Numbered from the stretch's first letter, positions 46,744 through 58,330 are shown. The stretch: 64,000 nucleotides of DNA from Cinclus cinclus (GCF_963662255.1 NC_085052.1:19010851-19074850), one strand, 5' to 3'. A program made the numbers and translations. Notes: generated by a model from the sequence alone, not told the origin.

Positions 46744-46819
46744 GCTTTTCTCCTTTCCCTCCTCTCTCTCTTTTTTCCTCTCTTTTTTCCTTTTTTTTTT
46801 TTTTTTTTTTTTTTACTAG
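46744..46819 (+). repeat. polypyrimidine tract with T24 ending in ACTAG
   Basis: Almost pure C/T from 46744, ending in 24 T (46791-46814), then ACTAG with AG at 46818-46819. The arrangement mimics an ideal 3' splice site, though T-homopolymers also arise by slippage. On the minus strand it is an A-run. Confidence 0.75.
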
Positions 46820-47045
46820 CAATTTGATGTTTGATCATTTGAGGCAATGAGGCGGAGGGTAATTTACGTTATCAGGGAGGTATGAGGGGTGCTGGGAACC
46901 CAGACGCAAGGCCCATTCGCCTGCTAAAGCGCCATCGTAATGTAATGAGACTCCAGTCAAGTGCAGCTAGTAATGGAGAGGAACATTTCCCATTCATCTG
47001 CCTACCTGAGACTCCACTGAATACGACAATAACTTTTGCACGGGA
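46820..47045. promoter_or_regulatory. candidate conserved noncoding element
   Basis: GATGTTTGATCATTTGAGGC, GGTAATTTACGTTATC (CpG at 46867-46868), GCGCCATCGTAATGTAATGAG (TAATGTAATGAG at 46938-46949), GCTAGTAATGG and AATACGACAATAAC. At least seven CpGs in 200 bp. All three plus frames close quickly, so it is not a normal coding exon. Enhancer or noncoding exon remains open. Confidence 0.45.
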
Positions 47046-48439
47046 GGAGCAGGGGGGGACACGGTGAAGGGGGGCCAGAGTCCCCATGGCATGACTCCCT
47101 CTGTCTCCAAGAAAACCACCACATCCTCATCCTTTAGGCCATTGAGGGAAGCAAATTAACACAACTCAGGAAGTCACAAAACAGGTTATGGGAAATGCTT
47201 AACCATTCCCATGTCCTTTCCACCTGGTCAGCACAGACCCCCAGCCTATCTCTGAGACTGGGTCCCCTCCTTAGACCCTCAGATGTTGCATCCCTCAGGG
47301 CAAAACTCGACCCTTGTGCAGAGGGAGCTTGGAGAGGATGAGCCCACTAGAACAGGCCATTGGGAAGGTGCCTGCACATCAACTAGCAAAAGTTGTAAAA
47401 GTGAGGAAAACAATTTCCCAGAAGTGCTCCAATGTTTAGTTTCCCTCTGAAGGGGTTTCTGAAGAAAGCCTTTTGCCCTGATTGCCCCTAGCCAGCTCCC
47501 TCATGTCACAAGTGTGGCTTACTATTAAAAAAACAGAGTTTCGAGAAACATGTTCCCTTTGTTTTCAAGTGTGGCAAACAGGACATTGGGATTGCATTAA
47601 CAATTTCTTTTAATAACATTTTCTAATATCAGTCAAAACCCAAACAGAATCTCAAGCCCACAACACACTCCTAGTGCCATGGATGTCCACCCCTGGGGTA
47701 ATTTCATGCCCCGTGGCTTTGTCAGAGCAGCCTCCTCCTGCCAAGCACTCTGGAGAAGCAGATATAACTTCACAGTGTCCAGGGAGGGGCTGTTCCCATC
47801 ACAAGGATGAGCATATTCACATCACTCGGACCATCAGGGAAATGGAGGCACAGAATGGTGTGCCATGCCATGCCATAATGAAGAAAATCCAAGGGTTTGT
47901 GTCTTTTTTCAGAGAATGACTACCCAAGGATAATAGAAGTAAATTCTGCCCCCACCAGCCCCCTCCAAACTGAGCCTTGGCCCTTGCTGTAAAACCTTCC
48001 TGGCTGCAGATTCACTTTCCACTGTGCCTGTGTAGGCAGGGCCTCCCAGCAGCACGGTAATAACCATAGCAGAAATACCCACCACCAGCAATAACAATGA
48101 TGCATATATTCAAGTTCTCACAGGAAACCCTACTGCTCTGTACACTTTGTTTGCAAGCTGAGGGTAATTACAGCTTGAGGGAACCTCCTGGATGCAAACA
48201 GATCTCCTGGTATGAAGATCTCAACGTATGTCAAGGGTTGTAGGTGGCCTGGACAAGATACAGGGGAATGAGAGATTAATTTCCTTCATCAGCCTGGCCT
48301 AAGCTTGCTGTTTGTTCCCAGAACTCAGCCTGAGAAAGGGAGAGAGAGGAAAGGAGAGGGGGAGATGAGGTCTCTCCCTCCCAGCCCTCACCAAATTCCT
48401 GCCACATGGACCCTTCCAATTATATCCACGTTTGAAAGG
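47046..48439. other. noncoding DNA, nothing recognised
   Basis: Unique sequence. A purine tract lies at 48331-48368. No gene or repeat family recognised. Confidence 0.45.
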
Positions 48440-48640
48440 CTGCTGTCAGGATGAAAGGCACAGAGCAGTAATGAACTGACGATTAATTTGCAGTTGGCTC
48501 ACCCAGTGCGTGAGTGTCTCTCAGGCTCGCTGCATGCGGGTGCTAAATATGACGATGTCAGCAATTGTCAGCCAGAGCCAGGGTTACCCTTAATAAGAGT
48601 CTCTCTCACCGCTGCCTGATTGCCTGTTGCCAGCTTCCAG
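48440..48640. promoter_or_regulatory. candidate conserved element with 10-bp-spaced TALE-type sites
   Basis: GACGATTAATTTGCAG at 48478-48493 is followed by TGCTAAATATGACG and two identical TGTCAGC words at 48556-48562 and 48566-48572, one helical turn apart. The TGTCA core is TALE-type (MEIS/TGIF). CTTAATAAGAG follows. CpGs are kept at 48480, 48509, 48528, 48537 and 48553. Function inferred. Confidence 0.45.
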
Positions 48641-51169
48641 GGGCTCCAGCCCGGCTCCCCATCCTGCTGACGGCGAGGGGAGCTCTGTACCAGCCTGGCA
48701 GCTGCCAAACTAGCAAGAGGAAGGGAAAAGAAATGACCGTCTCCCCTGGCAAAGCAGCAGGAGCAGCTGCCAGTGCTAACTGCCTCTGCCCATGCCAACT
48801 TTGACCTGGGAGAGCTATGGCTTATGCTGGCACAAAAATAGTTCAGGATTCAATTGCACACATGAGCACCGGCCCTGTCTGAGCTGGGATCTCTTGCACC
48901 TCCAAACCTGGCAGCAAATGTCACAGCCCCTTAATCCGTGTTAAAAACAAGGCTCTCACTCTCCTCATTCAAGTGAGCATCCCCATGTCAGAGTGGGCAT
49001 GATGGCCAGGGAGCGTGATTGACACCGAGCTCCGGGACAGAGCTCTTGCAGAGGAACACCATCAGCAATACCCTGCAAACATGTACTGCCAGAAGCTGGT
49101 TTTCAGGTAAAGCATTAAGGGGTGATGCAGCCTGACAGGGTCTGGGTCAGGACCTTCTCTAACATCCCTGCCAGCCTCAGAAGGGAAGCAAGAGACACAC
49201 ACTTGGGAACCAATGTGTCGAGCAGCCTGTGAGAGCACACAGGAAGACGTGAAGCAGAGCTCCAAAGAGTTTGCAGGCTTACCAGCCAAGATGTGCCGGG
49301 GTGTGGAAGGGATGCAGTAGAGAGCACAGGATTGACAGGGCTGGGAATACAACCTGCGTCTTCTGCATTAAGGGGCCTGTCACCAGGCCACAGGGGAGTG
49401 CTGCTTTGCAGAGGGAAGCACAACACCTGCTCAAAAGACACAAATATTCAAAGTAAAGACCAATCCCTTGACACTGCACAGACACCTCCTGCATGCTCCC
49501 AAGAAATATGGGGTGTGCACAATGGTCCTGCATATTCCATTCACCCTTTTAAGTCTGTCCACCAAACCCAGATGCTTCATCTTCTTTCCTCACAACAGGA
49601 ATGGAACCCAGGCCTGAGCCATTAGCCACTGTGAATGTACTTAACCTCAGAAAGATATTTTCTTCAACTCTCTGAAGTTTGGCATTCCAAATTGCTGGGC
49701 ACCTTTGAGAATCTGGGTTCAGGGGGGTCATAATAAATTCTGCTGGGGAGCAAGTATTGGGTACTTGGGATGCAGCAAGGCAATGCTCTTCAACTGATAT
49801 GGGATACTGTGTAGGGCATTAGAAATGTTCATACTGCATCTTCCTTTTGGATTGCCCAAGGGCCTGTAAAATACATTTCATGACTCTCATTCAGTAGATA
49901 ATAATCTACATTATTAGACCTGGCTTCATGTAATTATGTTGGGATCTAAAAGGTGGGTGCACTGATTTCATGCTCATCTTTGACTTGTAGAGCTTCAGAA
50001 GGGCTTATGAGAGTACAAAGATCAGCTGCAAATGGCAGCTACCTGGAATTTTACACCAGTCACTGTATCCTTCCTGATGCAAATAGTGGGTGCTTTCTTT
50101 TGAAAAATTCTGAAAAACCCTTCTGACAGTTGGGTCAGAGAGAGATCTAGTTCTAATTTTGTTGGGATACTTTTAAACAATGTTTACAGAGCTCAGCTAC
50201 CAAAAGAAGCATCCTTTTTCACCTTGAACAAGAAAGTTTAACCAAAAAGGTAGCTGTGGGTCCCTGTTTCCTCTTCAGCCCGCCTCTCGACTTGCAAAAA
50301 TAGTTTCAGCAAAACCAAAACCAGGTTATGGCTAGGTATGTGTGTCTTTGAAACTGCTTGTGACTAGAAGTCTGCTATTCATCCTGTTCTGGTACACATA
50401 TTACTTCATTTTTTCACTACAGTCTTCAGGTGCCCACACAACTTACCAGTTTCCCTGCATGAAATCAAATGTCCTTTCTGGAGAAAAGTACAGAATGAAG
50501 GGAGGCAAAAAGATATTGAGAGATGGAATCTACTCACAAGGCAAGTGTCCAAGATGGACTAAGGCCCATGTTAGCAAAATGGACATACTAGTTGTGTCCC
50601 AGCCCCCTGGGTACCCTGGTAGTGTTTAATTCCAATTCCTGTCATACCAGGCTGAGGCAGGGGACAGTGGTGATGGGTTGTATCACCAGCAGCTCTGTAT
50701 GTATGTCACAGAGTCTTTCATTTATGGCTGCAGCTCTTCATGTAACTTACAGGTCTTGCTGTAATCACAAATGTGGTTTTTTTTTACTGTGGAATCTCCG
50801 CCATCAGAGCTGGCATTTCAGGCACTGCTCTTACCATCACTCTCACTCCCTCCCAGTGCTGTCCCAGCAGAAGTACAGAGTGTCCTGCCAGTTGGACACA
50901 GCCCACATCCAGCTTACATACTATTTAAAAAAAACTTGCTTCAATGAGACCCTCCTGCAAAGATGCCCACCAAGCGTGCCTGGGCCTGGGAAAGACACTT
51001 TTTGGCTCTCCTTGCTCCTCCCACCCTGCCTGGCTCCCATTGTGAACTGGCTCAGTGGCCATGCTGTGACTCGGTGCAGGGCAGGAGGCAGCAGAGTCGT
51101 GGCACCAGTGCCACTTGGCAGGGTGTCCTGATGACACTGTGTCCCTGTGACAGCCCAATGCAGCCCTCG
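48641..51169. other. noncoding DNA
   Basis: Unique sequence with an octamer-type ATGCAAAT at 50077-50084. Text at 49606-49640 faintly resembles a minus-strand MIR. Overlapping frames at 49062-49625 and 50592-51131 lack any domain. No gene assigned. Confidence 0.4.
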
Positions 51170-51500
51170 GAGAGTCGAGGGCTCCTCTGCAAAGGAGACC
51201 TGATCCCTTTAAGGAAGAGAGAGGAGCAGAAATCAATTGTCTGCTCTCCTTCCTCCCCAGGCCCCCCTCTCCCCCTCCTCCATCACCACCACCACCGCAC
51301 ACGCACCCTATTCACCCTGCTGGAAGGTGACATTTGCTATTAACCTTATATTGGGCCATTTTGTAAATCAATGTCACTTACATTTAATAACAAGTGTAAT
51401 CAAAGGAATTATGCAAATTTAATTTGATGCTTCTTGAATTATGCAAATCTGCACCACATATAATGGCTTCTGACATGTGCCCAGTTGGAGAACGTTCCAT
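51170..51500. promoter_or_regulatory. strong candidate conserved element with tandem POU octamers
   Basis: GAATTATGCAAAT occurs twice in the same orientation at 51406-51418 and 51436-51448, start to start exactly 30 bp. A TCF/LEF-type AATCAAAGG precedes the first copy (51398-51406). GCTATTAACC, CATTTAATAACAAGTG and AATTTAATTTGATG fill the block, and CACATATAATGG follows. C-rich sequence at 51255-51300 forms the left shoulder. No coding frame. Function inferred from motif structure. Confidence 0.55.
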
Positions 51501-51549
51501 TACCTCCTCTCTTATTACCCCTATTATTATTTTTATTTTTTTATCCCGT

Positions 51550-51573
51550 GGGGGGGGAGGGAAGAAGGGAGGG
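51550..51573 (+). other. G-quadruplex candidate
   Basis: G8 (51550-51557), GGG (51559-51561), GGG (51567-51569) and GGG (51571-51573), with loops of 1, 5 and 1. The T/A-rich run just left ends in CCCGTG. Confidence 0.55.
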
Positions 51574-51669
51574 AGCAGCAGTTAGGCTTAGAGGCAGGGG
51601 GGACAAGTGAGTGCAGGGAGAAGAGAAGGGAAAGAAGAGGGGTGGTGGAGAAAAGTGCTCCTTTGCCTG

Positions 51670-51870
51670 CATTTTGAGTAGAAAAGCCTCCTGAAGGCAT
51701 TTCTGTTATTGTTATTGCCGAGCAAGGAGAGCGGGATGGGGGGGGAGCGGAATGGGGATGGGTGGAATCATTTCCCATGAATGGCTTTGCAGGCAATAAT
51801 ACTATAAGCCTCTGAGTCTAAATTACTGCCCTTCCAGTCCTATCTTCAGCACAATATTACTCTCCTTGGC
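51670..51870. promoter_or_regulatory. candidate conserved element containing a second quadruplex motif
   Basis: TTCTGTTATTGTTATTGCCG (two SOX-type ATTGTT-like words) lies left of G runs at 51733-51735, 51738-51745, 51754-51757 and 51760-51762. To the right are CAATAATACTATAAGCC, CTAAATTACTGCC and ACAATATTACTC. Tentative. Confidence 0.3.
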
Positions 51871-52384
51871 CTCTTCTTCCTGAATCACCAGGCAGGCTGG
51901 GGGAGGGTGAGGAAAGAGGGGAGCAGGACCCACAGAATGGAAAATGCAGAACAAGTGGTTGAAAAGATGTTTCAGGTTTTTTGTTCCGTGGCCATCCCAG
52001 GTGCCCCCACATTCTTATTCCTTCTGTCAGGGCCCCAGAGGAATAACTGCTCTTTCCCCTTTTGCTTTCCCACCAATTGTTTCCTTGCATGTGAACCCAA
52101 TGTCAGGAAAAACAGCCACAATATGCATGTGCCTCCATTTGTGATATCTTCACAGTAACCTGGGGTATCTTCAGGCAGTGACATCCCAAGTTTCTCCTTC
52201 TGCAAGGACTTCAGTGTCTGTAGCACCAGAAATTTGGACCAGTCTCTGTTTCTTCTGCTTGTCAGAGATGGCAAGAGTATTTGGTGATCACAGGACAGAC
52301 TTGAAAGACAGTGCCATGATGGTAGTCCAACATATGATGCTGGACATTTTCCTCTGCTGTTCCTCACAGCAACTGATGAGTGAC
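51871..52384. other. noncoding DNA, nothing recognised
   Basis: Unique sequence with no gene or repeat evidence. Confidence 0.45.
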
Positions 52385-52510
52385 TCTTGCCGTGATAATT
52401 TGTGCAGTATGACCTTGAGTAAGACTATTCCCATCTCTGTGTCTTGGTGTGCTCACACTCGTGCAAAGCAAATAAAGGAATTGATCTGTATTTTGGAAAG
52501 ATAAGAAGGA
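52385..52510 (+). mobile_element. MIR-like SINE fragment
   Basis: 'GTGCAGTATGACCTTGAGTAAGACTATTCCCATCTCTGTGTCTTGGTGTGCTCACACTCGTGCAAAG' tracks MIR 'GCTGTGTGACCTTGGGCAAGTCACTTCACCTCTCTGTGCCTCAGTTTCCTCATCTGTAAAA', followed by AATAAAGGAATTGATCTGTATTT. Sense is plus. Boundaries approximate. Confidence 0.6.
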
Positions 52511-55500
52511 GAAGAAAATACATTTGTAAAAGTCTGTGCACTCCTCTAATGTGAATTGATACACACTGTAAGGGCACAGCACCAGTATGGCACCATCATT
52601 TCTATGAAGCAAAGAGTCACTAATATCCAAAGTCTCCTCATACTCTGAGAACTGAAAGGTAGGGAGTATTTCTACATTTATACTTGCCATATTTCCTTCC
52701 AAAACTCTTCCAGAAATGCTGCAGTTTTTTCATCTTTTCTCTAAATATTTCTCCTATTATTACAAAATCCTACAGCCCTGCAGTTTTTCTCCAATAGAAA
52801 ATAATTTCCAGAAACATACTCTGCTTTTACAACAAATTGGAAAAGATGTCCAGATTAATTTTTTTCTTACCTAGCAATAATTCCAATTCTTTTAAAAGCT
52901 AAATAAAAGGGTTTTTTTTTTTCTTAATGGAAGGATTTTTCATCTGCCATCAAAAATATATTCTCATAGAAATATTGATGAGAGAAAACTGTCCCTGCTC
53001 TGGCCAAACTGAGCATCATTTGAAGTTCACTGTGGAAAATGTCCTGTTTCAGCCAGTCCTTAATAGTATGGTTTCCACCAATGATGGGGTGAAATGGATG
53101 TGGTCACCCCGCTTCAAGGCTAACTCCTGCTGGCCTTAGAAAAGAAGTATTTAACACCCAGGAGTTGCTGCTGACGTTGCTTTTCAAGTACTGATGGTAT
53201 TTGACAGCATGACCAGCAGGTCTCCAGTGCCATCAGAACTTGCCACTGCTAATTCTCTGTAGAGACCATATGGGAAACAAGGGTGGCTCTCAAGAGTTTC
53301 AGCTGTGGGTAGAAATCCTGCTGGGAACTTTCAGCCGAGCATCTTCTCTGACCCTTGTTCAGGGAGCCCAGCCCTGCCCTCTACAGCCCCCAGAGATGTG
53401 CTCTCTGAAGGGAGGGTGTCAGCAAGAATGTCAATAATGGTGCCTGACACTTGCTCAGCTCTTCCTGAGGTTGTTGATTCACTGCCCAGAGACAGTCCCT
53501 GTCATTAGAGGCTGAAGAAAGGAACAAAGCTCATTTCAAAGTCAGATACACCAAGAACCTCTGATGTCCTCCTCAGCCCAACATTTCTTGACTGCACAGA
53601 GGATGTTTGCTTCGCCTTGCCTTGCTCTCGCAGAAGATGACCTTCATGGCTCTCGTGGACACAGGGGTGGCCAGGACCCATGACCATTTCCTGGTTCCAG
53701 GTGCTGCACAAGCAGATCACCAAGAGGGTGCCCATGGTGAAGGGCTGATGTGGGTGCCCACCCCACACAGCCCTCAGCCTCAAAAGTCCTTCAGGGGAAG
53801 CAGGTTAATGAGTGAATGGAGCTAAACTTGTCCCTGGTGATAAGCCTGCTGAGGTCACCAGAAGTACCAAACAGCCTGAAGGGTCCTATCCCTGAATTCA
53901 AGAGGTGTGTGGCAGATGGAAGCACCTCTCCTACAGAGAGAGCTCAGCACACAAAATGCTGTTTCATAGCTGGTGTTTCTGGGCTTATCTGTCCACAAAG
54001 ATTCTCAGGAGGACGTCTCTGAATGACTCCAAGCAAGAATATTTCAGGATAAAAGAGTCTGTGTTTGAGTTTGTTCAGAATAGCTGTCAGGAAGAGCTAG
54101 AAAATGTCCTGTACTCTACACTACAGCCAGCAGCATCAGTCACAGAGCTAAGGCATCAGTGGCCATTGTAATGTGGGCTCACTGCTCTCTGTGTTCCCCA
54201 ACTCCAGCCCCAGCTGGAGGATGCCAGATACACCAGAGATGCCAGAGTGAAAGTGAAAGCCTTTTCCTTGGGGAACCTCTTCCGTGGCGCTTAGGTCCTG
54301 ATGATGTAGGTTGACTCAGAAATAGGCAATGCAAAGTTCCTGAGCCTAGGCTGAAAGACCTTTGTGCTATTGCTGGGACAGGGAATTTGCCTGCTTCGAG
54401 CCCTGAAGGGAGCATGCTGGGCTTCCCCAGGGTAAACAAATAGAGTGGGGAAGTCATAATTGACACAAGGGCTCTAAAAGGGACAGCTCCCAGCGGGAGG
54501 CCATGCTGCTTGAAGTTTCCTTGCTCTCCCCTTCCCTGGAAATCACAGGTCATTGCTTGCAGCCACCTCTTTCCCAATAAAACTGTAACCAGTGAAGAGC
54601 CATAAAAACACTGAAGCACAGAAAGGCTGGGAATCTGATCTGGTGAGAAAGAACACACTGACAAAATGAGCATGAAACATCGTGGGAAGCAGTTTGGAAG
54701 GATCAGGCTGGGACAGTGCAAGATAAGAGCTCCTGGAGGAAGATGGTGACGACATCAGAAGCAGCAGAGATGGGGGTGAAGGATGTGGTGCCATGGGGCT
54801 GTGACAACTACCAGCAATGCGGAGGAGAGATTCCCAGGAAGATCTTTTTCATTAAAATAAACTTTTAAGTGAGAGCTGAAGAAGAAATGAAATTATGAAC
54901 AGTCCTACTTCTGACCAGGGTCCCAGCTGTCACACTACTGCCTATGCTTGGCCAAGGCATACAGAAGTAAACAGGTGTCCTACCTGTTCCATGCCTCTGT
55001 TTCACCAATTGTAGGGAGAAGGCAGGACAGACACTCACCCCACAGGCTGGAACAGACCCAACCAGCAGTGCCTCTTCTGCAGTGTGACTCATTGACATTA
55101 GGGAAAAACCTCTTGCTTAGCAAAGAAGAAAGGTATGCTGTTGCTGATGCAAGGAGGGAAGATGTTCCAATTTACCTTTGCCCTTGCAATGACAGGGACT
55201 GGAAGTTTCATTGGGAAGGCATCAGAGTTTCTTCATCATTTTAGGGCAGATGAAAGGAAGATAGCAGTTTTATATACAGTAAAAGTCACATAAGAAACTA
55301 AACAGGCAGATCAGGTGATTTTTTGCATAAAAATATTTATGTATTTTCTTATTATGCTTTTAAAGGTTTTTAGGCTCTGTATTTAATAATTTAATTACCA
55401 AAAAGAGCTCCAGTAGTTAAATATTTGAAAAAAGCTATTTTGAGGACAGGTGTTGTCTTCCTATAAGCATGGTTGGGATTTGAATGGACAGAGTCTGCTA

Positions 55501-56289
55501 ATGCCCCTTTAAGCTGCCAGGCATCTGATGAAATGCAGAAGCAGAAAACTGGGGACCAGAGGGAGCCAGGGTCTTCTGGAGCTCCTTCTTCCCAATGCCT
55601 TGAAAGATTTGCCAGCAGACCCTGCTGGCATGAAACCCCACAGACTGGTTTCCACAGTGAGCAGGGAAAAGCTCTGACGTGTGTTAATGACAGCAAGAAT
55701 CTGTCATCTGTAAAATGGGGGAAAACAGCGAGGCCCCGTGGAGAACTCTCTCTCTGACCTCTTGCTGTAAGGTCCACTTACCACAGGCCTCTGGCAAAAG
55801 TCAGCATCACCCTCCTCTGGCTTCCTCTTGCAGCCCATTCTTCCCTTGTTTGAGCAGTGGTCCCACATCTCTGTTGCCTGCATCTGGGCCCAGGGATGCT
55901 GAAGAATCTCAGGGCATCACTCTATCCCCAGCAGAAATCTCAGGTCACAGAGTCACCCAAGTGCTGCTTTCAGCTTGGCCAGAGACAAATCACACCAGCG
56001 TGATCCTGTCAGCATTGGTGGAGCCTCACAGAGGGTGAGTCATGTTTGCTCAGCCTCTCTCCAGCACCGGATTCTGCATGCAAAGAACATGAAGATCTTT
56101 TTTTTTCTCCATCTCCCCATTTCATTCATGCCCATTTTCACTCCTCCCATTCCTTACTCCCAAACACATGGGTGCAGCTCTGCTTGTAGAAATGCCATGG
56201 AGTTATTCCTGCTGCATCCCAGGGCAGTTCAGTAGAGATGGGGATCCTCCAATTTCTCACCTTACACCCTTTCCAAGAAGCTGTCTCAT
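52511..56289. other. noncoding DNA, nothing recognised
   Basis: AT-rich to about 53000, then unique GC-moderate sequence, with another AT-rich patch at 55310-55440. Text near 55695-55720 (TGTCATCTGTAAAATGGGG) resembles a MIR core but is too short to define. Minus frame 54179-54721 (180 codons) has no domain. Confidence 0.4.
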
Positions 56290-57080
56290 GGCACTGCAGG
56301 AAGAGGGATTATTTGATCTTTATTAATTTATTGAAGGGAAGGAAAAGAGTGGAAATTGTAATGAAAGGGACAACCAGCAAGATGGCAAGGAAGGGAGGTT
56401 AAAAATGAAATCATCATCTAATTGGCCTGCAGTGAATTATTCACATGTATAATCTTTTAAAAAAAAAAATTCAGCACAAGGCAATGCAAGTAAATGCTGT
56501 TCATGTTTAAAAGTCATTTCCATAAGTAAGTGCAATTTCTCTACTGTTTGCCCCTGTTTAATGAAGTGAAATCTTGTTTGCATTCCTCCCAATTTCCCAA
56601 CGAAAGGCGCCCAAGCGTTTGCACCAAAATTACTTGGCCCAAATTAAAACCCTACAACACTTCAAAAAAAAAAAAAAGAGGAAAGGGGGAAAAAATCAGA
56701 CTTATTTTTAAAATGCCTTAAGTGCATCCCAGCATCCTAATTTATTTTTAGACACTGGTTATTAAGAGTAGTAGTAAGTTTCCCCTTCTTTCTCGCTCTC
56801 TCTCTTATTTAAATGAACTTAATGGCAATAGATGCAAATGTCTGGAAGAGGAAAATAGTTAACATTTATTTATTCTTACTGTTGTCTCTTCCCTGGCTGG
56901 TGTCATTAGAACAGTTCGTTGCATCCCATTCGCTCCCATTAGCTCTGCTATCAGAGCCACCCAGCACGACTCCAGCACGGCTCGAAGTGCTTTCTGCGGC
57001 CCACATAGGGACTACATCATCATCTCCGAGGCACTGGCTTAATGACAAGAAAAAAAAAATCGGAATATATTGCACAGCGT
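56290..57080. promoter_or_regulatory. long candidate conserved noncoding region
   Basis: About 800 bp of repeat-poor sequence: ATCTAATTGGCC and GTGAATTATTCAC near 56418-56443, AAAGGCGCCCAAGCGTTTGCACC (56603-56625), CTAATTTATTTTTAG, GGTTATTAAGAGTAG, an octamer ATGCAAAT at 56832-56839, GTTAACATTTATTTATTC and GGCTTAATGACAAG (TAATGA at 57040-57045). CpG-bearing sequence lies at 56960-57030. The 208-codon plus frame starting at 56813 runs out through simple repeats and is not credible. Confidence 0.45.
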
Positions 57081-57176
57081 TCTGGGGAAACAACAACAAA
57101 AACTGCTGCTGCCATCGCTGCCACCAATTCTATGTCCCCTTGACCCGGGGCGTGTGTCCTGCTTCAGCCGGACGGG

Positions 57177-57203
57177 GGACGGACGGACGGACGGACGGAC
57201 GGG
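57177..57203. repeat. (GGAC)n microsatellite
   Basis: Six GGAC units and a partial, CpG-containing in every unit. Reads as Thr-Asp-Gly-Arg repeats in one frame, an artefact. Confidence 0.9.
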
Positions 57204-58109
57204 TGCCAGGGCAGGCATCCCTTTGCAATTCATTGATCCAGGCAATGGGCAGAGAAATCCGCCAACAGGGACCCGGAGTGCTTGGAAACACACTCGGGAG
57301 GACCCAGCGAGACTGGAATGGGTTCAAACAGCTGCTCGTCGGCAGCAGAATCATCACCCCCAAAGCAGGGCTGCCAGCCGGTGACTCCTGGCTCCCTGGT
57401 GTGGGCAGGAGCTGCCAGCCAAGGCTGGTGGTAGGATGAGGGTTTGCAGCCCCTTGCTGAATGAATCCTGCATTCCTCCAGTGCCCCTGCTGCTCCCTTC
57501 AGGAGCATTTCCTAAAGCAAACCTGACCAGCTCACCTGTGTGAGCAGCCACGGGTCTCAGGTGGCGTGGCTGGAGCTGACAGCTCAGGCTGCCGCGGGCT
57601 CCTGTCACCCTGCACAGGCTGTCCCAGGCATTGCCACTGCTGCAGAGACCAGGGAGCATCCTTCATCATCCTTCATCATCCTTCATCATCCTTCATCCTT
57701 CCCCGGGGAGCAGGGGCTGCGGCTCAGCGCGGACAGGTGACAGCCCTGACAGGCAGGTGCCCAGTGCCCAGGAGAAATGGCCAAAATCCACCCTCCCCCT
57801 GAGCACTGCTGTCCTTTCTGACCCTCCGAATGGGGAGGTGGGCCTGGCCCACACCAGAGGGATGAAATCCCTTTGCAAGCAACAGGAGCACAACAGGTCG
57901 CTCACCCAGAAGGTTTTGAGGTCTTGCGAGCCCTTCACCCCTCAGACGACACACAGGTGAGGGTGGTGGCGAGTGTCACAGAGGGAGACCAGGGCTTGCT
58001 GACAGCTTCGGCTGACAAAGCAGCATTTGGGAGGAAGGACATCAGCATCTGCAGCGCTGACACTGAAAGAGGCGGCGGCTATGGCAGGCGGGGATGGAGC
58101 CTGCGAGGA
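57204..58109. other. noncoding DNA, GC-richer
   Basis: GC-richer unique sequence with overlapping frames on both strands and no domain. It contains the decamer repeat listed next. No CpG island is evident by eye. Confidence 0.45.
57657..57702. repeat. 10-bp tandem repeat CTTCATCATC
   Basis: About 3.5 perfect decamer copies plus a shortened CTTCATCCTTCC end. The unit length is not a multiple of three, so every frame reads a Ser/Phe/Ile/His mixture. Confidence 0.9.
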
Positions 58110-58330
58110 GCCCTCCCCCTCCGTAAAGTTGACATTGTCTCCCGTGATAACTTTTCTGCTGAGGTAGGAGACACTTTACTGCAGAGTTGCACACAGCAAG
58201 TAGCTGCCCTCCCCCCCGCCTCTTCCCATCCTCTCCCCCTCTCTCCCTCGCCAGCATCATTTACATCCTTAATTAGCTGTAATTCTGCAGTGCTCATTAG
58301 GGAAGGACTGGAAAATATCAAGGAGCCCAC
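58110..58330. promoter_or_regulatory. candidate conserved noncoding element
   Basis: CCGTAAAGTTGACATTG, CCCGTGATAACTTTTC and GAGACACTTTACTGCAG at the left, a C-rich tract at 58206-58250, then CATTTACATCCTTAATTAGCTGTAATTCTG (TTAATTAG at 58269-58276) and GCTCATTAGG. Repeat-free apart from the C-rich centre. Function inferred. Confidence 0.45.

Noticed and set aside
49606..49640. GGAATGGAACCCAGGCC-like MIR core on the minus strand
   Set aside because: Match is limited to about 35 bases and flanks do not continue in register.
54179..54721. Minus-strand 180-codon frame
   Set aside because: No family resemblance and no gene-like context.
55660..55740. TCATCTGTAAAATGGGG phrase resembling MIR
   Set aside because: A single short core with no supporting upstream or downstream MIR text.
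56813..57439. Longest plus-strand open frame, 208 codons
   Set aside because: Arbitrary residue mix, runs through A-rich and (GGAC)n simple sequence, no domain, and opposing frames overlap it.
57100..57720. CpG island / promoter
   Set aside because: GC-richer, but CpGs come mainly from the (GGAC)n repeat; density elsewhere looks ordinary by eye. A CpG observed/expected computation would settle it.
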